From Burkholderiaceae bacterium (GTDB taxonomy: Bacteria > Pseudomonadota > Gammaproteobacteria > Burkholderiales > Burkholderiaceae), in assembly GCA_947472645.1 (NCBI GenBank), contig CANJBQ010000031.1, forward strand, positions 1 through 37,729: a DNA stretch of 37,729 bases. The letters run 5' to 3'. Both the position numbers and the translations under genes were made by a program. Shown here in pieces: positions 7,279-14,640 of the stretch. Each line of letters starts with the position of its first letter. The stretch's first letter is position 1. The notes beneath the pieces are model-generated. The model saw only the letters and a program-made list of their open reading frames with translations, did no database searches and was not told where the DNA came from.

Positions 7279-7983
7279 TTAGTTTGTAGCCGGTTTTGCA
7301 AAGCCTTCAAACTTCACTTCGACACGGCGGTTAGGAGCTTCACAAACTGTGCGTGAAACTGGACGGCCATTGATTTTCATCCCATTACATGAAGCTGGAC
7401 TAACGACATAATTCGTTGATCCATAACCTGCATGAGTCATCTTAGAAGCTGGTACTCCTTTAGCCGCCAAGTAATCGTTCACACTTTTCGCGCGGTTTTT
7501 AGACAAGGGTATGTTTAATGTGTCATTCCCTTGTGAGTCTGTAAATCCAGAGATTGCTAAGCTGGTCAAATCGTAGCTTGAGAGTTTTGAATATGCTGTA
7601 TCTAAAATCTGTTTTCCCTTTGGAGAAATGACGGCCGAACCTAAAGCATACGACCCATCAGCGCCCAAAGTGAAAACACCTGAAACGGGCTGTCTTACTG
7701 GTACAACTGTTTGTTGAACAGGCGCAGGTTGAGCTGCTACTTTCGGAGCAGGGGCGGGCGCAAGAGCTCCATCACATTGAGCATTTGCTGTTGCAGGAGT
7801 CCAAAAGTTATCTCTCCAACAGAGCTCATCCGAGCCATTTTTCCAAACAGAGCCATTTGCTGCACCACTCCAGTTATCATTTGCTGGTTTTTTGTTTTGT
7901 TCATAGGCTATGGGAGCGGCTTGAGCTCCCATCATTAATGAGGCCAACGCAACCGCCGTGCCAAATTTGACAAAATTGTTCAT
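7279..7983 (-). CDS. OmpA-family outer-membrane protein with Trp-rich N-terminal segment
   Basis: A 234-residue exported protein. Residues 1-22 are a signal peptide ending GAQA|APIA. A short Trp- and Cys-containing segment (about 36-72, NWSGAANGSVW...CWRDNFW) follows, then an Ala/Pro linker and the OmpA peptidoglycan-binding domain (about 105-230). That domain shows GFTDSQGND, LSKNRAKSVNDYL and a final NRRVEV. Four cysteines lie outside the signal peptide, two in the N-terminal segment and two in the late loop, and could form disulfides. No eight-stranded barrel is present, so it probably tethers the outer envelope to the cell wall. ATG 7983 has a strong AGGAGG Shine-Dalgarno 8 bp upstream. 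It is monocistronic and ends at the shared terminator. Confidence 0.88.
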   Translation of the reverse strand: MNNFVKFGTAVALASLMMGAQAAPIAYEQNKKPANDNWSGAANGSVWKNGSDELCWRDNFWTPATANAQCDGALAPAPAPKVAAQPAPVQQTVVPVRQPVSGVFTLGADGSYALGSAVISPKGKQILDTAYSKLSSYDLTSLAISGFTDSQGNDTLNIPLSKNRAKSVNDYLAAKGVPASKMTHAGYGSTNYVVSPASCNGMKINGRPVSRTVCEAPNRRVEVKFEGFAKPATN

Positions 7984-8284
7984 GCAAATCCTCCTAAATT
8001 GAAAGTAATATACTTCGATAAGTACATGCGAAAAAATAACACACTAATTGTTACTCTTCCGTGTAGTGCGTCTAATAAACTGTTTTTATTGATAATTTTT
8101 TCTTTCGTGTTGTTTAATCTCGTTGTTTTTGAACCACTAGCAAGCGCTTTATCCCTTTATTTTTCATCGGAATCTGTATTTAAATAGCGAATCCCCTGAA
8201 TATAGACTGGTTTTAATGTTGAAGTCATGCACCGTCATCAAAACAATAATAAAATAGGTTGTTAATTGACTAATTTTTGAGTAT
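7984..8284. other. Divergent intergenic region between ompA and the desaturase gene
   Basis: About 300 bp of AT-rich DNA that must hold the promoters of two diverging genes. For the desaturase a weak sigma-70-like pair can be drawn (TTGAAG at 8219-8224, 17 bp, AACAAT at 8242-8247), but it scores only 4/6 and 4/6. For ompA I see the AGGAGG ribosome site near 7991-7996 and a long leader, but no convincing promoter. Short open frames here (for example 7999-8187) lack ribosome sites and family features, so I do not call them genes. Confidence 0.5.
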
Positions 8285-9403
8285 ATGAATACAAATGACT
8301 TAAATGCCGCATCATCAATTGGGTTAAAACCAATTCCTGAAGGCTTGCCTATTCCTAACCGTAAAGTAATTCGTGGCTGGATCGAACCTTTTGCTGATAA
8401 GCAAACATTTAAAGCCATTCTTCTACTTGCATCTGATATTGTCATCTGGTTTGCCTTGATTGCTGGCGTCATTTTTATTGAGAATTTGTTCGTCAAAATT
8501 ATTTTAGGAAATGTTGCAGGCTTTTGGATCGGGCGTTTGTTTATTTTGGGCCATGATGCATGCCATCAAAGTTATACCCCGCATCGGGAACTCAATAAAG
8601 TTTTAGGAAGGATTGCATTTTTTCCCTCCCTAACACCATTTAGTCTCTGGGAGATTGGTCACAACGTCGTTCACCACGGACAAACCAATTTAAAAGGGTT
8701 CGATTTTGTTTGGGCCCCCGCGAGTTTAAAAGAGTTTCAAGCTATGCCTATTTGGCGTCAAAATCTCGAGCGTATTTATCGAAGTGGTTGGGGCCCTGTT
8801 ATTTATTACATGGTTGAAATTTGGTGGAATAAAATGTTCTTCCCAAGCCGTAAACACATGCCTTCGACAAGAAAAATCTTTAAACAAGATAGTCTTCTTT
8901 CTGCCGCCTTTGGTCTCATCTGGTTAAGCTCATTAACTTATTTCGCTATTATTACAAATCAATCAATTTTTACTATCATTTTCTGTGGTTTTGTTATCCC
9001 TTACCTGTTTTGGAATGGCATGATTGGATGGGTGGTCTATGTTCACCATACTCATCCAAGTGTATCTTGGTATGACAATAAATCTGAATGGCTTCGGGCT
9101 CAACCATTTGTCTCAACAACTGTCCATCTAACATTTAAACACCATTTTGGATCGTTATTACATCACATCATGGAGCATACTGCCCATCACGTTGATATGG
9201 GGGTTCCGCTCTATCAACTTTGCGATGCTCAGGATAAACTTGAAGAGCTACTCCCTGGAAGGATCATTAAACAGCCTTTTTCTTGGTCTTGGTATTTTGA
9301 AACAGCCAAACTATGTAAGTTATATGATTTTCAAAACAAATACTGGTTGGATTTTGATGGCAATAAGACGGCAGAATCCATAAAAGTTGTTCCATCTGAG
9401 TAA
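8285..9403 (+). CDS. Membrane fatty-acid desaturase (acyl-lipid, omega-6/delta-12-like)
   Basis: A 372-residue integral membrane di-iron desaturase. All three histidine boxes are present: HDACH (90-94), HNVVHH (126-131) and HTAHH (298-302). Hydrophobic segments lie around 43-87 and 205-255. This layout is that of acyl-lipid desaturases, which insert a double bond into membrane fatty acids using O2 and an external electron donor; an alkane or carotenoid hydroxylase of the same superfamily is less likely. No ferredoxin or reductase gene is adjacent. ATG 8285 has no good Shine-Dalgarno, so the start is less certain, although the N-terminus looks complete. It stands alone and probably adjusts membrane fluidity at low temperature (family knowledge plus inference). 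Confidence 0.85.
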   Translation: MNTNDLNAASSIGLKPIPEGLPIPNRKVIRGWIEPFADKQTFKAILLLASDIVIWFALIAGVIFIENLFVKIILGNVAGFWIGRLFILGHDACHQSYTPHRELNKVLGRIAFFPSLTPFSLWEIGHNVVHHGQTNLKGFDFVWAPASLKEFQAMPIWRQNLERIYRSGWGPVIYYMVEIWWNKMFFPSRKHMPSTRKIFKQDSLLSAAFGLIWLSSLTYFAIITNQSIFTIIFCGFVIPYLFWNGMIGWVVYVHHTHPSVSWYDNKSEWLRAQPFVSTTVHLTFKHHFGSLLHHIMEHTAHHVDMGVPLYQLCDAQDKLEELLPGRIIKQPFSWSWYFETAKLCKLYDFQNKYWLDFDGNKTAESIKVVPSE

Positions 9404-9404
9404 A

Positions 9405-9434
9405 TTGGGCGCAGTATTGAATATGGGTTAAAAT
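9405..9434 (+). promoter_or_regulatory. Candidate sigma-70 promoter of the small zinc-ribbon gene
   Basis: TTGGGC (9405-9410), an 18-bp spacer and TAAAAT (9429-9434). The -10 matches 5 of 6 consensus positions, the -35 only 3 of 6. It begins 2 bp after the desaturase stop and predicts a start site near 9441, giving a leader of about 20 nt. Confidence 0.4.
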
Positions 9435-9445
9435 AATACTTTTGT

Positions 9446-9455
9446 TGCCTAGGCA
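9446..9455. repeat. Perfect 10-bp palindrome in the leader of the small gene
   Basis: TGCCTAGGCA reads the same on both strands. It lies between the predicted transcription start and ATG 9463, and contains the only Shine-Dalgarno-like AGG (9451-9453). It could be a repressor site or a small RNA fold that hides the ribosome site; a chance palindrome cannot be excluded. Confidence 0.4.
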
Positions 9456-9462
9456 GTAAATT

Positions 9463-9648
9463 ATGACTACAACTACAACTACAAATTCTGAGACCACTAG
9501 CCAATCTCTCAAGTTCTGCTCATCCTGCAGTAGGGAGAAGCGTCTTGATGGTGGAACTTGGATTCCTACGAGCAATCGTAAACAACGCTGGATCTGTGCT
9601 AGCTGTTTGTATAACCGCACACATAGAACTGGTGCAATTAAAGCTTAA
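9463..9648 (+). CDS. Small zinc-ribbon-like protein, unknown function
   Basis: A 61-residue protein that I cannot assign to a named family. A Thr-rich, probably disordered start (MTTTTTTNSETTSQ) is followed by two Cys pairs, CSSC (19-22) and CASC (45-48), 22 residues apart. Such spacing is typical of a single treble-clef or zinc-ribbon unit binding one metal ion. The C-terminus is basic (YNRTHRTGAIKA) and the region between the pairs contains KRLDGGTW and NRKQRW. This suggests a nucleic-acid or ribosome contact, but there is no direct evidence. A plausible promoter and a palindromic leader lie upstream. It converges with the gloC-like gene with only a 19-bp gap. The cysteine pattern makes it unlikely to be a chance reading frame. 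Confidence 0.65.
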   Translation: MTTTTTTNSETTSQSLKFCSSCSREKRLDGGTWIPTSNRKQRWICASCLYNRTHRTGAIKA

Positions 9649-9667
9649 CCTCTTCTTTTCGCCAGTA

Positions 9668-10309
9668 TTATTCGACTAAATAAGGGTTGTAAAGCTTTTC
9701 ATAGCCAAAAGTTGACGTTTCTCCATGACCCGGAACAAAAGTAATATCATCGCCCAGAGGTAATAGCTTTTCTTTAATAGATCGGATCAGATCTTGATGA
9801 TTCCCCCGAGGAAAGTCCGTTCTCCCGATTGACCCCGCAAACAAAACATCTCCGACCACGGCTACACGGGACATTAAGTCGATAAATACAACATGACCTG
9901 GTGTATGGCCTGGGCAATGTACCACCTCTAAAACCTGATTACCAATTAGTATTTGGTCCCCATCATTTAACCATTTAGTTGGTATAAAACTGTGTCCCTG
10001 ATGGGTAAACTCAAATCTTTTAGCTTGTTCTGGTAATAGCTCTATCCAAAAGGCATCCTCAGAATGAGGTCCATTTATTGGTACATTTAAGACGGTAGCT
10101 AACTCTTTGGCGGCGGAGCAATGGTCAACATGCCCGTGAGTTACTAAGACTTGTTCTACATCAACCTTTAATTCTTTAATGGCTGCGAAGATTTTTTCTA
10201 GATCACCGCCTGGGTCTACAACAGCCGCCTTTCGAGTTTGATCACAGACTAAAATCGTACAATTTTGCTCAAAAGCAGTTACTGGAAGAATGGCGACTTT
10301 TAATGACAT
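9668..10309 (-). CDS. gloC: Metallo-beta-lactamase-fold hydrolase, type II glyoxalase-like (GloC/YcbL)
   Basis: A 213-residue soluble metal hydrolase. The zinc motif THGHVDH is at 57-63, further metal ligands are in HCPGHTPGH and GDVLFAGSIGRTDFPRG, and the last histidine is in VPGHG. The whole sequence closely follows E. coli YcbL/GloC (about 215 residues, 'IPVTAFSQNC...'). That enzyme hydrolyses S-lactoylglutathione and related thioesters, part of methylglyoxal detoxification. An in-frame ATG exists 18 bp further upstream (10327), but family N-termini begin at MSLKVAILPV, so ATG 10309 is preferred; neither start has a good Shine-Dalgarno. A closely related persulfide dioxygenase is the alternative, less likely given the close match to YcbL. 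Confidence 0.85.
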   Translation of the reverse strand: MSLKVAILPVTAFEQNCTILVCDQTRKAAVVDPGGDLEKIFAAIKELKVDVEQVLVTHGHVDHCSAAKELATVLNVPINGPHSEDAFWIELLPEQAKRFEFTHQGHSFIPTKWLNDGDQILIGNQVLEVVHCPGHTPGHVVFIDLMSRVAVVGDVLFAGSIGRTDFPRGNHQDLIRSIKEKLLPLGDDITFVPGHGETSTFGYEKLYNPYLVE

Positions 10310-10669
10310 TGAAATATCATATAGCAATTTGCTTTGAAATATTTTTCTTGTTTTTCTGTTTCAGTTAAACTTAATCGTATGAAATGAATTTGTTTCACAG
10401 CCAAAGGCGTATTGCCCAGAAACGCTATGGCAAAAGGACTATCAACATGAACCACCTGAATTGCGGCATGCATTTAACCACAATGTGGTTGCCATCCTAT
10501 AGAGTTCAATCTCTGATGAGTCACGGAGGCGTGGCAAGCGTTTCTTAACCTTGAGTCTACCTCACATTATCGACCCCATGTTTGTGAGCAGCTTCACATG
10601 CGGCCTCAGGAATAAAGGCGCATTTAGCTGATTATGACCACATTCTTATTTTAATTTTAGGAACCCCTT
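10310..10669. other. Unexplained 360-bp gap between gloC-like gene and gcvH
   Basis: No intact gene or known RNA is recognisable. Several short frames are open on both strands, for example minus 10472-10307 (57 codons including the stop) and plus 10384-10548 (54 codons plus stop). They overlap one another and show no family signature. The middle part looks less AT-rich than the flanks, which would fit a decayed gene or a structured RNA. I searched for the glycine-riboswitch signature expected before gcv genes and do not see it. A clean palindrome lies at 10476-10490. The last ~30 bp hold the AGGA ribosome site of gcvH. Confidence 0.45.
10476..10490. repeat. Short perfect inverted repeat
   Basis: AACCACA (10476-10482) and TGTGGTT (10484-10490) are perfect complements around a single central base. 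It lies about 180 bp upstream of gcvH and 170 bp upstream of the gloC-like start, a possible operator between two divergent genes. No matching second copy was noticed in the window. Confidence 0.4.
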
Positions 10670-11050
10670 ATGTCTGTCCCGCAAAATCTTCATTACGCAA
10701 CATCTCATGAATGGTGTATCTTAAATCAAGATGGTTCTTACTCCGTTGGTATTACACATCATGCCCAGGAAGCGCTTGGAGATATTGTGTTTATTGAGTT
10801 ACCAAAAGTAGGACAAATCGTTCATGCTAAATTAAATTGTGCTGTTGTAGAGTCGGTTAAAGCAGCTAGCGATATTCACGCTCCCATCAGTGGTGAAATT
10901 ATTGCCATTAATGACAGCCTAATTAAGGCTCCTGAAATAATTAATACTGATCCGTATGGCTCTTGGTTTTTTAAAATTCAACCCACAAATTCTAATGAAT
11001 TAAATGATCTTCTAGACTCAAGCGCCTATGCGGCTTCCGTCGGTGAATAG
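10670..11050 (+). CDS. gcvH: Glycine cleavage system H protein
   Basis: A 126-residue lipoyl carrier protein of normal length. The lipoylation motif VESVKAASD places the modified lysine at K64, in a beta-hairpin domain containing GDIVFIELPKVGQ and the APISGEIIAIN segment. It shuttles the methylamine group of glycine between the P, T and L proteins. A Shine-Dalgarno AGGA precedes ATG 10670. Unusually, neither gcvT nor gcvP is next to it: the DNA upstream is non-coding and priA converges from the other side. The other subunits must be elsewhere in the genome, or this is a second lipoyl carrier, for example one used in lipoate relay. The family call is secure. Confidence 0.93.
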   Translation: MSVPQNLHYATSHEWCILNQDGSYSVGITHHAQEALGDIVFIELPKVGQIVHAKLNCAVVESVKAASDIHAPISGEIIAINDSLIKAPEIINTDPYGSWFFKIQPTNSNELNDLLDSSAYAASVGE

Positions 11051-11107
11051 GAGAGGTTGATAGTTCTTTGTTTTTACCGGCTTCGCCACTTCAAAATAAG
11101 AGGTCAT

Positions 11108-13192
11108 TTAAAATGAGGTGGGGTCTCGATCTATATGAATTTTTATAGATCGTGATTTTTTCTTAAGCATTTCTATAAGGTCTAACGCTTTCTCTAAAAT
11201 GCTTTGAAGCTCTGTCCTATCTTTTGATTCTATCAATATTTGATTTCGCTCCACTCCTGCATGCTTATGCAGCATTCTAGGTGTTGGATCGTAGATGGTT
11301 GTTTGAGATAAGTTTTGTTTTTCCATATATCGTTTTATTTCGTATAGAACCTCAAGATTCTTTTTCTCCGCCACTGACTCTACAATAATTAATGCCTGAT
11401 AAGTATATGGAGGCAATTGATTTTCTTTTCTCTCATTAACAACATCTGTAATGAAGTCGTCATAACGATGTTCTGCCAGAGACTTAAATATCGGATGATC
11501 GACAAACTCTGTTTGTATGTAAATATTTGACTGATCTGTTTCACCGCTTCTCCCTCCTCGTCCAGCCACTTGGACGAGCTGTGAAAACATTTTCTCTATC
11601 GCACGAAAGTCTTGTGAATAAAGACTTTTATCCACATCTAATACGATGACTGTTTCAACATGCTGAAAATCATGTCCCTTAGTAATCATTTGAGTTCCAA
11701 CAATAAGGCATGGCTTACCTTCGTGAATTTGAGTAAACACCTCATCTGCACTCCCTTTATTTTTTGTACTATCACTATCTATTCTTATAACTTCCATCTG
11801 CGCAAACTCATTTGATAAATGCTCTTCTATTTTTTGCGTTCCCATACCTACTGTCGCTAAATCTTGATTACCGCAACTAGGGCAACTTGCTGGTGGTGCG
11901 CTAATTAATCCGCAATGATGACATTGCAAACTAAAATCTTTACTGCCTATGGCTTTTTTATGAACAACCATCCATGCACTACATTTTTTACACTCGGATT
12001 TCCATTGACATGCCGCACAGTGCAATATGGGTGAATAACCTCTTCGGTTGATATAAATCAATACTTGTTTATTTTTTTCCCAAGTTTTCTGTATGACTTG
12101 TTTTATTTCATTTGTAATGCCATACATATCTAACGATTTATTTTTTCGAGCTTGATTTATATCTATTAAATGTAATTGAGATATCGTCGCCCCTTCTTTA
12201 GCTTTTTTATTAAGCTCTAAAAGCGTAATTTTTTTTTGGAGAACCTTTTGCCAGGTCTCACTTGAAGGCGTAGCTGATGTCAACAAAATCGGTATTTTTA
12301 TATCTACCCCTCTCCAAATTGCTAAATCGCGGGCGTTGTATCTTAGACCATCCTGCTGTTTATATGACCCATCGTGTTCTTCATCGACGACAATTGCCTT
12401 TAGTTTTGGTATTGGGGCGAAGATACTTAATCTCGTACCTAATATGACTCGCGAAAACCCATTTTGAATTTTCCACCATGCAACGTTTCTTTCTATTTGG
12501 CTAATGTTGCTATGCAAAACACTTACCTCTTGATCAATAAATACCTGTTTTATAGTTTTTTCTAATTGTGGCGTTAAGTTAATTTCTGGAACGAGAATCA
12601 AACATTGATCATCGTTTTTGTCTAGTATTTCTTTCAACCACTTTAAGTACACGGCTGTTTTACCGCTGCCAGTAATTCCTTTAAGTAAGACCAACTCAAA
12701 TGTATTTTTAGAAGATATTCTTATTAGTTGTTCGTAAGCTATTTGTTGCTCTTTATTTAATATCCACTCTTGTTGTTCTCGTTTTTGTAATGTTTTTTCC
12801 TGTTCTTTTTTTAACTTTCTATTGCGTTGCTTTTCTAGAGCATCCCATTTTTCTGTTTTTTTCCAGTCTGTCGGTATTGTGCTAAAGATGATCTCACCTA
12901 ATGGCCTTAAATAATATTTTGAGGCAAACTGACAAAGCCGTAAAAGTGCATCATCAATTTTAATTAGCTGTGCAAGTGCAATAACCTTTTTAAGGCTTTT
13001 TTCTTGATCAATTGCACACGAATAGTCTCCAATTTCTTGTAAGACAATACCTGTAATTATTTTTTTTCCGAATTCGACTTTGACAATTTGACCTCTTTTA
13101 GGCGCTTGATTTAGTTCGTCCTCATCCCAAATATAGTCAAATAATTGAAATATTGGTATATCAACGGCTATTTTTACAATTTTTTTTGACAT
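11108..13192 (-). CDS. priA: Primosomal protein N' (PriA), 3'-to-5' replication-restart helicase
   Basis: Superfamily 2 helicase of 694 residues that reloads the replisome at stalled forks. The N-terminal DNA-binding domain is followed by Walker A GITGSGKT (172-179) and DEEH (270-273). A cysteine-rich zinc insertion follows (CAAC, CKKC, CHHC, CPSC), then motif VI QVAGRGGR. All expected parts are present. The protein is strikingly lysine-rich (KKEQEKTLQKREQQ at about 128-141) and its DNA looks more AT-rich than the atp genes nearby. Two DnaA boxes and a good promoter lie just upstream, suggesting independent transcription from hemE. It converges with gcvH with a 57-bp gap. ATG 13192 is the only sensible start. 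Confidence 0.95.
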   Translation of the reverse strand: MSKKIVKIAVDIPIFQLFDYIWDEDELNQAPKRGQIVKVEFGKKIITGIVLQEIGDYSCAIDQEKSLKKVIALAQLIKIDDALLRLCQFASKYYLRPLGEIIFSTIPTDWKKTEKWDALEKQRNRKLKKEQEKTLQKREQQEWILNKEQQIAYEQLIRISSKNTFELVLLKGITGSGKTAVYLKWLKEILDKNDDQCLILVPEINLTPQLEKTIKQVFIDQEVSVLHSNISQIERNVAWWKIQNGFSRVILGTRLSIFAPIPKLKAIVVDEEHDGSYKQQDGLRYNARDLAIWRGVDIKIPILLTSATPSSETWQKVLQKKITLLELNKKAKEGATISQLHLIDINQARKNKSLDMYGITNEIKQVIQKTWEKNKQVLIYINRRGYSPILHCAACQWKSECKKCSAWMVVHKKAIGSKDFSLQCHHCGLISAPPASCPSCGNQDLATVGMGTQKIEEHLSNEFAQMEVIRIDSDSTKNKGSADEVFTQIHEGKPCLIVGTQMITKGHDFQHVETVIVLDVDKSLYSQDFRAIEKMFSQLVQVAGRGGRSGETDQSNIYIQTEFVDHPIFKSLAEHRYDDFITDVVNERKENQLPPYTYQALIIVESVAEKKNLEVLYEIKRYMEKQNLSQTTIYDPTPRMLHKHAGVERNQILIESKDRTELQSILEKALDLIEMLKKKSRSIKIHIDRDPTSF

Positions 13193-13215
13193 TGTTTTCT
13201 TGATAGAATATTTCT

Positions 13216-13244
13216 AGTATCTTCAATCTTGGGGGGCATGTCAA
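13216..13244 (-). promoter_or_regulatory. Candidate sigma-70 promoter of priA
   Basis: Read on the minus strand, a perfect -35 TTGACA (13239-13244) is followed by a 17-bp spacer and GATACT (13216-13221), 4 of 6 matches to the -10 consensus. The predicted start near 13209 gives a short leader to ATG 13192. DnaA boxes lie about 23 and 35 bp upstream of the -35. Confidence 0.55.
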
Positions 13245-13266
13245 AACCTTCTTCATTCTTGTAGCC

Positions 13267-13275
13267 TGTGGATAA
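13267..13275 (-). promoter_or_regulatory. Perfect DnaA box upstream of priA
   Basis: TTATCCACA on the minus strand, identical to the strong DnaA-box consensus. A degenerate copy, CAATCCACA (7 of 9), follows at 13279-13287 in the same orientation. Their place just upstream of the priA promoter suggests binding by DnaA-ATP, either to regulate priA or to hold DnaA. Confidence 0.6.
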
Positions 13276-13453
13276 CTCTGTGGATTGTTTGTGCATTTGA
13301 AGATCAAATTTGGGTAGTATTTATTTTTTACCTTAACTGAGCCTTCTTTAATTTTCAATATTTTTGTTTATAATCATAAAGTTAAGATTTTTATTTAGAA
13401 ATTAAGTTTCAAGTCGGCGGCAAGGTCTTGTTCTTTGCTTTTAAATACACGTC

Positions 13454-13462
13454 TGTGAATAA
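13454..13462 (-). promoter_or_regulatory. Second perfect DnaA box downstream of hemE
   Basis: TTATTCACA on the minus strand, fitting the TTATNCACA consensus. It lies about 180 bp from the first box, in the same orientation, with very AT-rich DNA between the two (about 13318-13400). Confidence 0.5.
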
Positions 13463-13493
13463 CTTTTTGATTTGCCTAGCTAAATTTGTCTAA

Positions 13494-14612
13494 CTAGGAT
13501 TGAAGACGATGACGAGTTGACTCAGCCCTTATTGCTGAAATTAAAATTTCAACGTTTTCTGGAGGTGTAAATTGTGAAATGCCATGCCCTAAATTAAAAA
13601 TGTGGCCATCTAGAGGCGATAAGTCTTGTTTTATTTCTTTAGTAAGCGCTAACTCATTAAACAATTCTGCCACCTTTATTTTGATGATCGATTGATCTCC
13701 AAGTAATATTTGAGGATCTAGGTTTCCTTGAAGACAAATACTTTGGGAAGTAAGCTGCTCTCGTGCCTGAGATAACGACTGCGTCCAATCTAATCCTATA
13801 ACATTGGCGCCTGATTTTGCCATTTCTTTTAACCAGGTTCCACCACCTTTGGAAAAAAGTAATATCGGAATATTTTGTTTTAAGTGCCGATCTTCATGAA
13901 GACGTCTAATAACTTCTTTCATGGGATCTAAAGAGTATTTTAAATAATCGGAATAGCTCAGCAATCCGCCCCATGTATCAAAAAGCATAACAGCTTGCGC
14001 ACCAGCATCTATCTGTAGCTTTAAGTATTCTGTTACGGATTGAATATTAATACTTAAGATATGCTTCATCAAATCAGGTCGAGAATATAACAATGTCTTT
14101 GTTTGCTGAAATTCTTTTGACCCGCCACCTTCAATCATATAACAAGCAAGAGTCCACGGACTTCCGGAAAAACCAATTAAAGGCACTCTCTGTTTGCTAT
14201 TTTGAACTAGGTCTTTGCGAATCTGCGCTACAGCATCAAAGACATATCGCAACTGATCCATATCAGCTACTCGTAAGTCTTGGATTCTTTTTTCTGTTTG
14301 TAAAGGAAACTCGAATCTAGGTCCCTCTCCTTGCTCAAAGCTTAAACCTAAACCCATCGCATCTGGAATGGTCAAAATATCTGAAAAAAGGATGGCCGCA
14401 TCAAGATCATATCGATCCAAAGGCTGAAGGGTTACTTCCGAAGCATAAGATGGGTTTTTGGCTAACTCTAGAAAACTACCAGCCTTAACTCTAGTTTTCA
14501 TGTATTCAGGAAGATACCTACCGGCTTGCCTCATCAGCCAAACAGGTGTTGAGTCAACGCTTTCGCAACGACAAGCCTTTATAAACCGGTCATTCATCAG
14601 CTCCAAAGGCAT
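13494..14612 (-). CDS. hemE: Uroporphyrinogen decarboxylase
   Basis: Cytoplasmic haem-pathway enzyme that removes four carboxyl groups from uroporphyrinogen III to give coproporphyrinogen III. Signature segments are PVWLMRQAGRYLPEY (23-37), FSDIL with the catalytic-type aspartate D78, GFSGSPWTLACYMIEGGGS and the C-terminal FNLGHGI. From ATG 14612 the protein has 372 residues and starts MPLELMNDRF, matching the E. coli start (MTELKNDRY). An AGGA Shine-Dalgarno lies 6 bp upstream of it, whereas ATG 14624 adds four residues without a better ribosome site. It follows atpC after 28 bp and may be co-transcribed with the ATP synthase operon. Confidence 0.93.
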   Translation of the reverse strand: MPLELMNDRFIKACRCESVDSTPVWLMRQAGRYLPEYMKTRVKAGSFLELAKNPSYASEVTLQPLDRYDLDAAILFSDILTIPDAMGLGLSFEQGEGPRFEFPLQTEKRIQDLRVADMDQLRYVFDAVAQIRKDLVQNSKQRVPLIGFSGSPWTLACYMIEGGGSKEFQQTKTLLYSRPDLMKHILSINIQSVTEYLKLQIDAGAQAVMLFDTWGGLLSYSDYLKYSLDPMKEVIRRLHEDRHLKQNIPILLFSKGGGTWLKEMAKSGANVIGLDWTQSLSQAREQLTSQSICLQGNLDPQILLGDQSIIKIKVAELFNELALTKEIKQDLSPLDGHIFNLGHGISQFTPPENVEILISAIRAESTRHRLQS

Positions 14613-14640
14613 TGTTCCTGACATGAATGTCTAGTTGAGT

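Larger units (their letters stand above)
13193..13493. other. AT-rich hemE-priA intergenic region with DnaA boxes
   Basis: About 300 bp without a gene. It contains the priA promoter, two perfect DnaA boxes and one weak box, and a T-rich core. At the hemE end is an imperfect hairpin (13475-13482 with 13491-13498, one G-T pair) that includes the hemE stop codon. It has no following T-run on the minus strand, so I do not call it a terminator. A 65-codon frame (13161-13358, minus) begins with TTG, overlaps priA and has no family features; I reject it. Confidence 0.55.

Noticed and set aside
7999..8187. 62-codon plus-strand frame with a hydrophobic middle
   Set aside because: It starts at TTG, has no ribosome site or family features, and lies in the ompA leader/promoter region.
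10513..10545. Hammerhead-ribozyme-like core (CTGATGA followed by a possible GTCAC/GTGGC stem)
   Set aside because: The required GAAA after the stem is absent (AAGC is found instead) and no cleavage-site stem could be drawn, so the match is chance.
10550..10669. Glycine riboswitch before gcvH
   Set aside because: The conserved aptamer cores are not present in this stretch or in the whole upstream gap.
11086..11121. Hairpin between gcvH and priA (CCACTTCA / TGAGGTGG)
   Set aside because: It has one G-T pair, a 20-nt loop and no T-run directly after the stem, too weak to call a terminator.
13161..13358. 65-codon minus-strand frame upstream of priA
   Set aside because: It starts at TTG, runs through the priA promoter, overlaps the priA start and shows no recognisable protein features.
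13475..13498. Hairpin at the end of hemE as an intrinsic terminator
   Set aside because: The stem is short with one G-T pair and is not followed by a T-run on the minus strand.
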